From NCBI GenBank assembly GCA_039636775.1, contig CP143429.1, forward strand, positions 1,178,001 to 1,242,000: DNA of 64,000 nt, in the 5' to 3' direction. A model generated the notes under the pieces. The model was given only the letters and a program-made list of their open reading frames with translations. It searched no databases and had not been told where the DNA came from. A program made the translations under genes and the position numbers. Below, piece by piece: positions 17,380-25,935 of the stretch (its first letter is position 1; each line of letters begins with the position of its first letter). This DNA comes from Micrococcaceae bacterium Sec5.8 (GTDB lineage: Bacteria > Actinomycetota > Actinomycetes > Actinomycetales > Micrococcaceae).

Positions 17380-17814
17380 TCAGACGAAGTACATCTCCAC
17401 CTGCAGGAACCGCTCGGCCTCCGCCACGGCTGCCTGGAATGCCTCGGCCTCAGTGGGGGACGTGCGGGGCTCACGCGGGTGCCACTCGTGCGGAGCGGAG
17501 TGGACCTGGGTGAAGCCACTGCCGGGCGGAGCGTAGAAAATGCCAAAGCGCTGGACGGGCCACTCGGGGGAAGTCTCGGGGGCCACCAGGAGCGCCGAGT
17601 CGTAGGCCGGGTTGTACCACTGCGCGATCGGGCGGCGGCGGTCCTCGGTGAACAGGCCAGCCGCGAACAAAGCCGCCGACTGCTGGCTGGTCTGGCTGCA
17701 CAGGCGATCCCACCACAGGGGCAGGATTCCGGTGTCGCACCGCTGCCACGTGGCCGGTAGGGGCGGGGGACGATCCTGCCAGTGGGGCACATCTACAACC
17801 TTATCGCCCGCCAT
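17380..17814 (-). CDS. Conserved hypothetical protein
   Basis: 144-residue soluble protein starting MAGDKVVDVP. Tryptophan-rich (QDRPPPLPATWQRCDTGILPLWWDRLC), with a central FTEDRRRPIAQWYNPAYDS and an acidic, helical C-terminus (TEAEAFQAAVAEAERFLQVEMYFV). I do not recognise a family. No membrane segment or signal peptide. The ATG at 17814 is preferred to an open upstream extension of 17 codons. It converges on the tRNA-Asn genes and is followed in the same orientation by nothing but their terminators. Confidence 0.6.
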   Translation of the reverse strand: MAGDKVVDVPHWQDRPPPLPATWQRCDTGILPLWWDRLCSQTSQQSAALFAAGLFTEDRRRPIAQWYNPAYDSALLVAPETSPEWPVQRFGIFYAPPGSGFTQVHSAPHEWHPREPRTSPTEAEAFQAAVAEAERFLQVEMYFV

Positions 17815-17970
17815 GGGGCGGCAACAGGGCCCGCGGACATTCCCGCTGCCCCGCCGGCCGGACATGCCCTTCGTTCGGGCTCACGGATGGACATAGCGTG
17901 TGTATGCCCCTTGCTGGCCGCATCCGCGGGACATGTCCGCTGGACGCGTGCCTGCAGGGGTGGACTTGTC

Positions 17971-18003
17971 CCGCAGCCCGCAGCCCGCAGCCCGCAGCCC
18001 GCA
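17971..18003. repeat. 7-bp tandem repeat (CCGCAGC)
   Basis: Four full CCGCAGC units plus a partial fifth, ending 11 bp before the stop codon of the minus-strand MFS gene, in the 200-bp gap 17815-18014. The same gap has a GGACATGTCC palindrome (17935-17944). Confidence 0.85.
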
Positions 18004-18014
18004 CGAGGACGTGG

Positions 18015-19238
18015 CTACTGGATTGCAGGAACCGTGCGGGGCCGGACCACAAGCCACAGGGCTGTGGCGGCCAGGAAGATGCACGCGGCCTGGACGGCAC
18101 CCATCGGCGTGGCCGTGGTGACGCCGAGCCACCCGACTACCGGCGAGATGAGCCCTGCCATCAGGAATGTGGCGGCGCCGAGGAGAGAGGCGGCCGTCCC
18201 GGCCTGTGCCCCGTGCTTGGCCAGCGCCAGGACCTGCACGCACGGGAAAGTGAAGCCGGCGCCGAGGATGTAGAACCACAACGGCACCATGACGCCCCAT
18301 AACCCGAACCCCAGCTGGTCGAAAATGACAATCAACACCGCCATGAGGAACATCCAGGCGGTGGAGCAGGCCAGGATCCACTGCGGCGGAACCCGCCGGA
18401 TGAGCCGTGAACTGGTCTGCACCCCCGCAACGATGCCGAGGGAATTCACACCGAAGAGCAGGCCGTATTGCTGCGGACTGAAACCGAATACGCCCTGGAA
18501 CAGGAACGGTGATGCGGAGAGGTAGGTGAACAACCCGGCGAAGTTCATGCCGCCGACTAAGAGCAGCCCCACAAAGATCCGGTCCGCGAACAGGACTCGG
18601 TAACGCTGCCTGGCGGTCAAGCCGGTCTTTCCGCGCTGCTCACGCGGCAGCGTCTCACGGACCACAAACACGGCTGCCGTGAGGACGCAGATGCCGTAGC
18701 CGGCCAGGAAGAAGAAAATCCCCGGCCACGGCATGAACAGCAGCAGCTGCGAGCCGATCACCGGGGCGAGGATGGGCGCCAGGCCATTTACGAGAGCCAT
18801 CCGGGAGAACATCCGCACCATGGCGTATCCGCTGAACAGGTCCCGCACCATCGCCATGGCCACCACGCCGCCGCCGGCCGCGCCGATGCCCATCAGCACC
18901 CGGAACAGGCCCAGCGTTGAGATGTCGGTCGAGAGCGCCGCGCCGAGGGACGCCATGATATGAACGGCCGTCGCAAGAATCAGTGGCAGCCGGCGGCCAA
19001 ATTTGTCGCTGAGCGGACCCACCACCAGCTGGCCCAGGGCAAAGCCGATCGTGGTGCCGGTCAGCGTCAACTGCACGGCTGCCTCGGAGACGTTGAGGCT
19101 CTTTTCCAGCGCGGGGAAAGCCGGCAGGTACAAGTCCACGGTGAACGGCCCCAGGGCCGTGAGAGCACCGAGCATCAGGATGTAAAGGAGCTTGCGGCGC
19201 CGGCTGAGGGAATCGCCAGGATTGGTGGGTGTAGTCAC
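18015..19238 (-). CDS. MFS multidrug exporter, Bcr/CflA family
   Basis: 407-residue, 12-TM transporter of the DHA1 group. Seen: N-terminal LGPFTVDLYLPAFPALEKSLNVSEAAVQLTLTG (TM1 motif of Bcr/CflA), motif A GPLSDKFGRRLPL near residue 74, and VGWLGVTTATPM late. The family exports bicyclomycin, chloramphenicol-like drugs or cysteine/sulfur compounds by proton antiport. GTG at 19238 (VTTPTNPGD) is taken as start, with AGGA 9 nt upstream; a TTG three codons earlier and long upstream extensions are possible. Divergent from the Holin-X gene across 184 bp that carry a GGTCTGC/GCAGACC inverted repeat. Confidence 0.85.
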   Translation of the reverse strand: MTTPTNPGDSLSRRRKLLYILMLGALTALGPFTVDLYLPAFPALEKSLNVSEAAVQLTLTGTTIGFALGQLVVGPLSDKFGRRLPLILATAVHIMASLGAALSTDISTLGLFRVLMGIGAAGGGVVAMAMVRDLFSGYAMVRMFSRMALVNGLAPILAPVIGSQLLLFMPWPGIFFFLAGYGICVLTAAVFVVRETLPREQRGKTGLTARQRYRVLFADRIFVGLLLVGGMNFAGLFTYLSASPFLFQGVFGFSPQQYGLLFGVNSLGIVAGVQTSSRLIRRVPPQWILACSTAWMFLMAVLIVIFDQLGFGLWGVMVPLWFYILGAGFTFPCVQVLALAKHGAQAGTAASLLGAATFLMAGLISPVVGWLGVTTATPMGAVQAACIFLAATALWLVVRPRTVPAIQ

Positions 19239-19347
19239 AGAGGTCAATCCTAGGGCTCTTGCCCGCCGGGACTGGGTGGCGCGGGTGGCGCGCCAAGGTT
19301 CGCTTCCGTGCCGCGGTAGGGGGACTGAATGGTAGTTTTGACACCGG

Positions 19348-19372
19348 GGTCTGCAACGAAGCTGCGCAGACC
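19348..19372. promoter_or_regulatory. Inverted repeat in the MFS / Holin-X divergent region
   Basis: GGTCTGC (19348-19354) and GCAGACC (19366-19372) around an 11-nt spacer; possible operator or hairpin. A TTGACA precedes it at 19337. No regulator gene is adjacent. Confidence 0.3.
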
Positions 19373-19422
19373 GGCAAGCCCGCGCAAGCGGAATCACAGA
19401 TGTAACCAGTTAGGCGGGACCG

Positions 19423-20316
19423 ATGAGCGGACGTCACAGCGGCGGGACAAACGGGAAGCTGCGCATTTCCGCGCTGCCCACTACCCTCAAACTGATCTTT
19501 AAACTGGCTCCGCGGCAGCTCAACGACGAGATTGCGCTGGCCAAAATCGAGCTGAAGCGCAAGGGCATCCAGGTTGGCGTCGCTGCAGCCGTCCTTGCCG
19601 TGGCACTGGCGTTCGTGGCCTTCCTGATCGTCGGCCTCATCGTCGCCGCCATCATGGGCCTCGCCACGATCATGCCCGCCTGGCTCGCCGCACTCCTCGT
19701 CTGTGGCCTTTTCCTGGTGATCGCCCTGATTGTCGGGCTCGTGGGGGTCTCCAAGTTCAAGAAGGCCATGCCACTGGTCCCGGCGGACACCATCCGGGGC
19801 ATCAAGTACGACCTTGGCATCGCCAAGGAGGGCTCGGCATTCGATCCTGCCGTCCTGGACCCGGACTCCGCGCAGTACAAGGCGGCCAAGGCCGCCAAGG
19901 AAGAGGCCGCAGCGAAGGCCAAGGCCGAGAAGGACGCCAAAAGGGCCGCCGAGCCGGACTTCGGACCGCCGCCCACGGAGACGGAACTTCGACGCCGGCT
20001 GGACCAGCGCCGCACCCATCTCACCGGCGTCCGCGATGAACTCAACGACGAACTGGACGTCAAGACCCAGGCGCAGGTCCTGCTGGCCGTAGCCCAAGCG
20101 AAACTGCAGGCCGGCAAGGAACAGCTCGGCGACCAAATTGCCGGTCTCCGGTCCGCTGCCGGCCGCGTCACGACCCGGCGCACGACGCCGGGCAGTCCCG
20201 CCCGGAACGGCTCAGAGGTGGCAAGCCAACTCGGTCAGCGGTGGAAACCGCTTGCCGTGCTGACTGCTTCGGCCGCCGCGTTCGTGTTCCTGCTGCGCAA
20301 ACTACTCAAGGGCTAG
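19423..20316 (+). CDS. Phage-holin-superfamily (Holin-X) and DUF3618-like membrane protein
   Basis: 297 residues. Residues ~1-125 form an actinobacterial Holin-X domain: amphipathic QLNDEIALAKIELKRKGIQVG, then two TM helices (~52-75 and ~82-107). A charged Ala/Lys-rich linker (~145-185) leads to a DUF3618-like segment TETELRRRLDQRRTHLTGVRDELNDELD, a coiled-coil-like region and a final TM helix (AVLTASAAAFVFLLRKLLKG). Function unknown; no phage genes are nearby, so the name holin is structural only. ATG at 19423 follows AGGCGGG. Confidence 0.75.
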   Translation: MSGRHSGGTNGKLRISALPTTLKLIFKLAPRQLNDEIALAKIELKRKGIQVGVAAAVLAVALAFVAFLIVGLIVAAIMGLATIMPAWLAALLVCGLFLVIALIVGLVGVSKFKKAMPLVPADTIRGIKYDLGIAKEGSAFDPAVLDPDSAQYKAAKAAKEEAAAKAKAEKDAKRAAEPDFGPPPTETELRRRLDQRRTHLTGVRDELNDELDVKTQAQVLLAVAQAKLQAGKEQLGDQIAGLRSAAGRVTTRRTTPGSPARNGSEVASQLGQRWKPLAVLTASAAAFVFLLRKLLKG

Positions 20317-20371
20317 GCAGCCCGCTGAACTTGGGCGCGCGTCCGTTGCCGGCCACGGAAAGGGGAACCCG

Positions 20372-21007
20372 GTGAAGTTCATCGGAGCTGGTGCCCGGCG
20401 TGGTCAGCCCCAGATCCACCACGACCGGGTCTTCACCGTCCCTAACGTGCTGACCGTGGTGCGGTTCCTGGGCGTCCCGCTCTTTATCTGGCTCGTGCTC
20501 GGAGCACAGGAATACGGTTACGCCGCTCTCGTTCTGGCGGTCATGGGCAGCACGGACTGGGTGGACGGCTACGTCGCCCGACGCTACAACCAAATGTCCA
20601 ACCTCGGCCGGGTCATGGATCCCATCGCGGACCGCATGTCCCTGATTGCGGTTGCCGTGACCCTCGTGATCGCCGGCGTCGTGGAGTGGTGGTACCTCAC
20701 GGGGCTGCTCGTCCCCGACGCCATCCTGCTTTGCCTGTCGCTCTACTACTTCCACGGCCATCCCGACCTTCCAGTCAGCAGGGTCGGCAAGATCCGCACT
20801 GCACTCCTGCTGGTCGGCACACCGCTCCTGGTGCTCTCAAAACTGCCGGTCCCTGGCGCCGAGGCGTACTTTGTCGCGGCCTGGCTCTGCCTGGGTCTCG
20901 GCCTGGTGGGACATTGGATCGCCGCTTACAACTACTTTTGGGCCATCATTCGCAAAGGCAGGAGCCACCCGGACTCCCGCACAGAGACCGACGGCGGTAC
21001 CCGCTGA
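20372..21007 (+). CDS. CDP-alcohol phosphatidyltransferase family protein
   Basis: 211-residue membrane enzyme that joins a CDP-activated lipid to an alcohol. The family signature DG-x2-AR-x8-G-x3-D-x3-D is intact in the segment DWVDGYVARRYNQMSN...LGRVMDPIADR (about residues 66-92). About six TM helices. Candidates are PgsA-like glycerol-phosphate or cardiolipin-type transferases; the acceptor cannot be told from sequence. GTG start at 20372 with GGAAAGGGGAA upstream. It overlaps the DMT gene by 1 nt (TGATG). Confidence 0.85.
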   Translation: MKFIGAGARRGQPQIHHDRVFTVPNVLTVVRFLGVPLFIWLVLGAQEYGYAALVLAVMGSTDWVDGYVARRYNQMSNLGRVMDPIADRMSLIAVAVTLVIAGVVEWWYLTGLLVPDAILLCLSLYYFHGHPDLPVSRVGKIRTALLLVGTPLLVLSKLPVPGAEAYFVAAWLCLGLGLVGHWIAAYNYFWAIIRKGRSHPDSRTETDGGTR

Positions 21008-21912
21008 TGGTCTGGATGGCGGTCATCCTCGCCGTGCTGGGTGCGTTCTGCCTGGCCGTGGGTGCCCAACGCCAGGGCAGCGCCGTCAAGGCGGACACCG
21101 GGGGACTCGCGCTCAACAGCCACGGCATGCTGCGCCTGCTGCGCAGCAAACGCTGGGTGTTCGGACTGCTGCTGCTGACCGTCGGCATGGCAATGAACGC
21201 TGTCGCCCTGGTCATGGCGCCATTGACCGTGGTGCAGCCGATCGGGGCGATCGCGCTGGTCATCACCACGATCGTCAACGCCAAAGATCAAGGGCTGAGC
21301 ATCAACCGGGCCACCGTCGTGGCGATTTCCGCCTGTGTTACCGGATCGGCCCTGTTCGTCGTCCTCGCCGTCACCGTGACCCAGGAGAACCACCAGGTCA
21401 GCTCCTCCGACGAGCTGACCATCGTGCTGCTGCTGGCCCTGGCCGTGGGGCTGTTCGGGACGCTCGCCCTGATGCTGAGGCACCGCATGAGCGCCTTCAT
21501 CTACATTCTTGGTGCCGGGATCCTGTTTGGGTTCGTCGCCGTCCTGACCCGCATCATCGGCAAGCACATCCTCGATCCGAACGGCATGGGCGTCCTGAAC
21601 GTTCCGTGGTATTCCGTTGTGGCTATCGTTGCGGCCGGCGGCCTCGGGTCATGGTTCGTTCAAAACGCGTATTCCGGGGGCCCGCCGGACTTGGTCATTG
21701 CCGGGTTAACCGTTATCGACCCGATCGTCGGCATAGCGATTGGGATCACGATCCTCGGTGAATTGCGCCCCGATGTTCCCGCCGTCATGGCCATCGCGAT
21801 GGGGGCAGCCGGTTCGCTTGCTATCGTGGGAGTGATCGCTTTGTCCAGGCACCATCCCGAGGTCACCAAGCGCAAGAGGGACGCGCGGAGGGCCGCGGGA
21901 CGGGTGTCGTAG
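21007..21912 (+). CDS. DMT-family permease (EamA/NIPA-like)
   Basis: 301-residue, nine- to ten-TM protein beginning MVWMAVILAVLGAFCLAVGAQRQG. Internal features: VVQPIGAIALVITTIVNAK in TM3/4, a short extracytoplasmic loop, and VIDPIVGIAIGITILGE near the end, the paired P-I-G signature of DMT/NIPA proteins. Transported substrate unknown; a magnesium or lipid-precursor role is speculation. ATG overlaps the upstream phosphatidyltransferase stop. C-terminal RHHPEVTKRKRDARRAAGR is basic and cytoplasmic. Confidence 0.78.
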   Translation: MVWMAVILAVLGAFCLAVGAQRQGSAVKADTGGLALNSHGMLRLLRSKRWVFGLLLLTVGMAMNAVALVMAPLTVVQPIGAIALVITTIVNAKDQGLSINRATVVAISACVTGSALFVVLAVTVTQENHQVSSSDELTIVLLLALAVGLFGTLALMLRHRMSAFIYILGAGILFGFVAVLTRIIGKHILDPNGMGVLNVPWYSVVAIVAAGGLGSWFVQNAYSGGPPDLVIAGLTVIDPIVGIAIGITILGELRPDVPAVMAIAMGAAGSLAIVGVIALSRHHPEVTKRKRDARRAAGRVS

Positions 21913-22004
21913 GACGCCAATAAGACTTCAGCAGCGGACCCGACGCGCTGCGCGACGGCCACCACAGACCAGCTGCCCGCACCCTGACAACAGGAGCCCT
22001 CCAC

Positions 22005-23201
22005 GTGACCATGCCTGACACCAAGCACCCGCTGACCATCCTGATTGCCGCGGATACTTATCCGCCCCACGTCAACGGCGCGGCCATGTTCGGTTACCGC
22101 CTGGCCAAAGGCATGACGGCGCGCGGCCACAACGTGCACGTTCTGGCCTGCCGCGCCGATAAAGGCAAGAGCTATACCGAATTCAGCGATGAAGCCACAG
22201 TCCACCGGATCCGCTCGCACTCAGTTCCCACCCACGAATACTTTCGGATCACTTTTCCGTGGGAAATCAAAAAGGAGATCAGTCTGCTGTTCGACCGGGT
22301 GCAGCCCGACGTCGTCCACATCCAAAGCCACTACATGATCGGCGAGCACGTGCTCTACGAGGCCGTCAGGCGTGGTATCCGGGTTGTCGCGACCAACCAC
22401 TTCATGCCGGAGAACCTGAACCCGTTCCTGCCCTTCCCGGAGTGGTTCAAGAACGTTGTAGGACGCATCTCCTGGAAGGACATGGGCAAAGTCATGGGCC
22501 AGGCCGACGTCGTCACGACGCCGACGCCGCTCGCAGCCAAGGCGATGCACGACCACGCGTTCCTGCGCAAAGTGCTCCCGCTTTCCAATGGCATCGACTC
22601 GGCGGCGTACGAACTTAAACCCGGCGAAGAGCTGGTGCGCCACTCGAGCCCCACGGTGCTGTTCGTCGGCCGGCTCGCCGAGGAAAAGCACGTCGACGTC
22701 CTCATCGACGCCGTCGCCAAGACGCCCAAGGAGCTGGACGTCCACCTTGAGGTAGTCGGCGGGGGCGAGGTGCGTCCCGCCCTCGAAGCCCAGGTAGAGC
22801 AGCTCGGGTTGCAGGACCGGGTCAAATTCCTCGGCCTGGCCAGCGACTCCGATCTCCGTGAGGCGTATTTGGCAGCTGATGTGTTCTGCATGCCCGGCAC
22901 CGCCGAGCTTCAGTCGCTGGTGACCCTGGAAGCCATGTCAGCTTCCACTCCGGTTCTGCTGGCGGACGCCATGGCGTTGCCGCATCTGGTGCGCGACGGC
23001 GAGAACGGTTACCTGTTTACGCCCAACGACAGCGGCGACCTCGCCGCCAAAATGACGCGGATGCTCTCACTGCCGGCCGACGAACTGGAGGCGATGGGCA
23101 AGGCGAGCCGGGGAATCGTGGAAAGTCACAGCCTGGAGCGCACCCTGCAGGCCTTCGAGGACCTCTACCGCGGAGCGAGCTACGACGACCTCGTCGTCTA
23201 A
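22005..23201 (+). CDS. GT4-family glycosyltransferase
   Basis: 398-residue GT-B glycosyltransferase. N-terminal LIAADTYPPHVNGAAMFGYRLAKGMTARGHNVHV (acceptor domain start), SNGIDSAAYE, VLFVGRLAEEKHVDVLIDA, and the E-x7-E donor-site motif in GTAELQSLVTLEAMSASTPVL. This pattern is close to actinobacterial lipid alpha-mannosyl or sulfoquinovosyl-type transferases. With a CDP-alcohol phosphatidyltransferase upstream, a glycolipid role is plausible but inferred. GTG at 22005 has AGGAG 8 nt upstream; an ATG two codons later is possible. Confidence 0.85.
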   Translation: MTMPDTKHPLTILIAADTYPPHVNGAAMFGYRLAKGMTARGHNVHVLACRADKGKSYTEFSDEATVHRIRSHSVPTHEYFRITFPWEIKKEISLLFDRVQPDVVHIQSHYMIGEHVLYEAVRRGIRVVATNHFMPENLNPFLPFPEWFKNVVGRISWKDMGKVMGQADVVTTPTPLAAKAMHDHAFLRKVLPLSNGIDSAAYELKPGEELVRHSSPTVLFVGRLAEEKHVDVLIDAVAKTPKELDVHLEVVGGGEVRPALEAQVEQLGLQDRVKFLGLASDSDLREAYLAADVFCMPGTAELQSLVTLEAMSASTPVLLADAMALPHLVRDGENGYLFTPNDSGDLAAKMTRMLSLPADELEAMGKASRGIVESHSLERTLQAFEDLYRGASYDDLVV

Positions 23202-23282
23202 ACCGGTCCACTAGTATTGCTAGAGTGAATTTTTCCCGGAAACCATTCGGCCCCGTGCGGGCCGAAGCGGGTTCCGGGCCAC

Positions 23283-23356
23283 GGGGCTATAGCTCAGCTG
23301 GTTAGAGCGCGGGACTCATAATCCTAAGGTCCTCGGTTCAAGTCCGAGTAGCCCTA
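23283..23356 (+). tRNA. tRNA with CAT anticodon (Met; Ile2 not excluded)
   Basis: 74-nt cloverleaf: acceptor GGGGCTA/TAGCCCT (G-T at 1:72), discriminator A, D arm GCTC/GAGC, anticodon loop CTCATAA with CAT at 23317-23319, T arm CTCGG/CCGAG. The 1:72 pair and D arm do not resemble initiator tRNA. Elongator Met is favoured, but a lysidine-modified Ile2 shares this loop. The 27:43 pair appears mismatched. Confidence 0.9.
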
Positions 23357-23389
23357 CCCCCTGCGGACCCGTCCACCGGCCCGCACCCG

Positions 23390-23433
23390 GAGCCGGGCTG
23401 ACGTTTCGACGTCAGCCCGGCTCTTTTTCTTTT
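23390..23433 (+). terminator. Intrinsic terminator after the CAT-anticodon tRNA
   Basis: 15-bp stem (23390-23404 / 23409-23423), TTCG tetraloop, followed by TTTTTCTTTT. Confidence 0.95.
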
Positions 23434-23545
23434 CGGCAGGGGCCGATCGCCGGTCCCGGCCGCCGGGCGCGTCCGGGCCTGCGTGCGTCCGAGCCACTGC
23501 CAGTGTGTCCTGCATCTCTTGCGGTGATCCGGCCGGCTGCGGTAA

Positions 23546-23561
23546 GTTACTGATCAGTAAC
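23546..23561. promoter_or_regulatory. Perfect 16-bp palindrome upstream of acyl-CoA dehydrogenase
   Basis: GTTACTGATCAGTAAC, 60 bp before the ATG at 23622. It overlaps a candidate -10 (TAACAT, 23558-23563), ideal for repression. The core GTTA-N8-TAAC matches the two sites in the TetR/MCC divergent region (42279-42294 and 42305-42320). Confidence 0.75.
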
Positions 23562-23621
23562 ATTCGCCGGCGCGCTGACAGCGCCACCCTCGCCGCTGCT
23601 GATCCCACGTGAAGGAATATC

Positions 23622-24812
23622 ATGTCCAAAGCTGACATCGACATCAACAACCTCCCGTACGCCGACGGCGACTTCTTTGCCTTCGAGCAGCTGCTCAGCG
23701 GCAAGGAACAGGACCGGCTTGCGGAGGTCCGTGACTTCCTGGCCCGCGAGGTCAAGCCGATTGCTGTCGACTGCTGGAACCGGGCCGAGTTCCCCATGGA
23801 CCTGATTCCGAAGCTGGCCGAGATCGATCTCGTGAGCCCGGTCCGGAGGCAGGGATATTCAAACCTTTTCGCAGGGATCATGCATGCCGAGGCAACCCGT
23901 GCCGACACCTCCATCGCGACATTTCTTGGTGTCCACGACGGACTTTTCACCGGCTCCATCGAGGCGCTGGCCTCCCAGGAACAGCAGGAAGCCTGGCTGC
24001 CGGACATCTATGCACTGAAGAAGATTGGCGCCTTCGGCCTCACCGAACCACTCGGCGGATCAGATGTTGCCGGCGGCACCCGGACCACGGCCCGCAAGGA
24101 GGGGGACAGCTGGATCCTCAACGGTGCCAAGCGCTGGATCGGCAACGCCACGTTCTCCGATTGGGTGGTCATCTACGCCCGCGACCTCGCCGATAACCAG
24201 GTCAAGGGCTTCCTGGTGGACACCAAAGCTGCGGGCTACAGCGCCACCAAGATTGAGAACAAGATTTCCCTGCGCACCGTGCAGAACGCCGACATCACTC
24301 TCGATAACGTGGTGGTCCCGGACTTCTACAAGCTCGCGAATGCCAACAGTTTCCGCGACACGAACAAGGTCCTCAAGGTCACCCGGCTCTCCGTGGCCTG
24401 GCAGGCGGTAGGCCAGCAGCTCGCAGCCTTCGACGTCGCCCGCCGCTACGCTGTGGAGCGCAGCCAGTTCGGACGCCCGATTGCCTCCTTCCAGCTTGTG
24501 CAGCACCAGCTCGTCCAGATTCTTGGCAACGCTGTCAGCTCGATGGGCATGATGGTCCGGCTGTCCCAGCTGGAGGACCAGGGCGAGGCCAAGGACGAGC
24601 AATCCGCTCTTGCCAAGGCCTTCACCACGGCCCGCATGCGCGAGAGTGTGGCCTTGGGCCGCAGCCTCCTTGGCGGCAACGGCATCGTCACCGACTTCGA
24701 AATGGCCAAGATCTTCTCGGACGCTGAGGCCATCTACTCCTACGAGGGAACCCACGAGATCAATACCCTCGTCACGGGCCGCGCGATCACCGGTATCTCC
24801 GCGATCGTCTAG
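23622..24812 (+). CDS. Acyl-CoA dehydrogenase (glutaryl-CoA dehydrogenase-like)
   Basis: 396-residue FAD enzyme for alpha,beta-dehydrogenation of acyl-CoA. Seen: FGLTEPLGGSDVAGGTRTTARK (FAD/substrate loop), WIGNATFSDWVVIYAR, ERSQFGRPIASFQLVQHQLV, and YSYEGTHEINTLVTGRAITG, where the Glu in Y-E-G-T is the catalytic base position. The overall pattern is nearest to glutaryl-CoA dehydrogenase-type FadE proteins, but the chain-length specificity is not readable. ATG preceded by GAAGGA. A perfect palindrome lies in the promoter. Monocistronic: a tRNA terminator upstream and a convergent M23 gene downstream. Confidence 0.88.
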   Translation: MSKADIDINNLPYADGDFFAFEQLLSGKEQDRLAEVRDFLAREVKPIAVDCWNRAEFPMDLIPKLAEIDLVSPVRRQGYSNLFAGIMHAEATRADTSIATFLGVHDGLFTGSIEALASQEQQEAWLPDIYALKKIGAFGLTEPLGGSDVAGGTRTTARKEGDSWILNGAKRWIGNATFSDWVVIYARDLADNQVKGFLVDTKAAGYSATKIENKISLRTVQNADITLDNVVVPDFYKLANANSFRDTNKVLKVTRLSVAWQAVGQQLAAFDVARRYAVERSQFGRPIASFQLVQHQLVQILGNAVSSMGMMVRLSQLEDQGEAKDEQSALAKAFTTARMRESVALGRSLLGGNGIVTDFEMAKIFSDAEAIYSYEGTHEINTLVTGRAITGISAIV

Positions 24813-24822
24813 CGGCCACGTC

Positions 24823-24844
24823 CGCGCCGGGAGGCCCGGGCGCG
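24823..24844. terminator. GC hairpin between convergent genes
   Basis: CGCGCC + GGG pairs with CCC + GGCGCG around a 3-nt AGG loop with one bulged G, followed by TTCGCCTTTCG. Weak T tract; sits between the acyl-CoA dehydrogenase and the minus-strand M23 gene. Confidence 0.45.
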
Positions 24845-24877
24845 TTCGCCTTTCGTTCCTTTGCCCGTCTCTGGCCC

Positions 24878-25462
24878 CTATCCGGGAGCCGGGTCCAGAG
24901 GCGGGAGCAGGACGGAGGGCCGCAGGTCGGTGACGAAGGCCAGCGGATTCACATAGGTCCCACCCCGGCGGACCCCCCAGTGGACGCAGGGACCCGGGAG
25001 GCAGTGGCCGGGCTCGATCCAGCCCAGCACATCTCCCACCCTGACTGCCGCACCCGCCTCCAGGGTGCTGCGCACCGCCTCGAAGCTGCTGCGCAAACCG
25101 TCGCCGTGGTCGATGGTGATGACCGGGCGGTCCACCACGACGCCGGCAAAGCTAACGGTGCCGGGCGCGGGTGCGGAGACGGCGGCGCTGTGCTCCGACG
25201 CCTGAAGGTCCACACCCCGATGGCCGCTCAGCCACGGTCTTGCCGGCGGATCAAAGGTACGCAGGATGGCGGGTCTGGGGCTCAGCGGCCAGCTCCACCC
25301 GGCAGGCGGCCCGCCATCGATGGTGGAACCGGGGGCGGAGCCTGGAAAAGTGCCGGGGGCCCCTGAAGCGGAGGCCGCCTCCGGGTTTGCTGACCCGGCC
25401 ACCGGCACAAGCACTAGAAGCACCGCGGCACCAAGGGCCGCCCATTGCTGGGGTAGATTCAT
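24878..25462 (-). CDS. Secreted M23-family metallopeptidase
   Basis: 194-residue exported protein with an N-terminal hydrophobic signal segment (WAALGAAVLLVLVPVAGSA) and probable cleavage after it. The LytM-like domain keeps HRGVDL (zinc His and Asp, H-x3-D), a GDGLRSSFEAV middle, and CVHWGVRRGG, where the second zinc histidine lies; the usual H-x-H is read as C-V-H-W, a variant seen in actinobacterial members. Likely cleaves peptidoglycan cross-links or is a degenerate wall-binding regulator. ATG at 25462 chosen because the signal peptide starts there. Divergent from rpsB, a common actinobacterial order. Confidence 0.85.
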   Translation of the reverse strand: MNLPQQWAALGAAVLLVLVPVAGSANPEAASASGAPGTFPGSAPGSTIDGGPPAGWSWPLSPRPAILRTFDPPARPWLSGHRGVDLQASEHSAAVSAPAPGTVSFAGVVVDRPVITIDHGDGLRSSFEAVRSTLEAGAAVRVGDVLGWIEPGHCLPGPCVHWGVRRGGTYVNPLAFVTDLRPSVLLPPLDPAPG

Positions 25463-25935
25463 GGCTCCAGCCTGCTGCGGCCGGGCGGCCGGTGAAAGCA
25501 GATCCTTGGGCCAAGTGGATAACGCGGCCCTCCAGGAGCCATCCTTGGTGCCCGTCCGGTGCGCTCCGGTCTCCCTGAGGCCGTCCGGTCCGGCACCTGC
25601 CCTGTAGTACACTTGGTGGAGCAGTTTGCTGTGCCCTCACGCTTGATCTCTGTCTTTGTGCGAGCAAGGTAATTATCTAAGCCGGCACGCCTCATTCAGG
25701 GGTGCGGGGGAGCGGGAACTGACTACGCGTATCCAGCCCTCCTCATCTGACGCTGAAAAATTTCAGCTGCGGAGGACTGCCCCTCTTACGGTCCGGGCCA
25801 GTGGTCCGGGAGAAGAAGAGCAGTGGATGCCAGGAGCACCGCCCGCCTGGGTGTTGCTAACTAACCGTCAACTATTGGCAGGGTAAGACAGTCCTTGGGC
25901 TCTCTCATGAATGACCTGCCGGAAGGAGCGTCGGC
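25463..25935. other. Divergent region and long structured rpsB leader
   Basis: 473 bp between the M23 gene and rpsB. TACACT (25608-25613) is a good -10 for plus-strand transcription, implying a leader of about 315 nt. In it: GCTGAA-AAAT-TTCAGC hairpin (25752-25767), and a longer stem pairing ACTGC...CTCTT (~25777) with AAGAGCAGT (~25817-25825) enclosing two GGTCCGGG copies. Such a leader suggests autogenous control by ribosomal protein S2, a known mechanism for rpsB in other bacteria. No convincing gene inside. Confidence 0.45.

Noticed and set aside
19423..20316. Holin-X protein as a prophage remnant
   Set aside because: No other phage genes, normal base composition, and the family is a common chromosomal membrane protein in actinobacteria.
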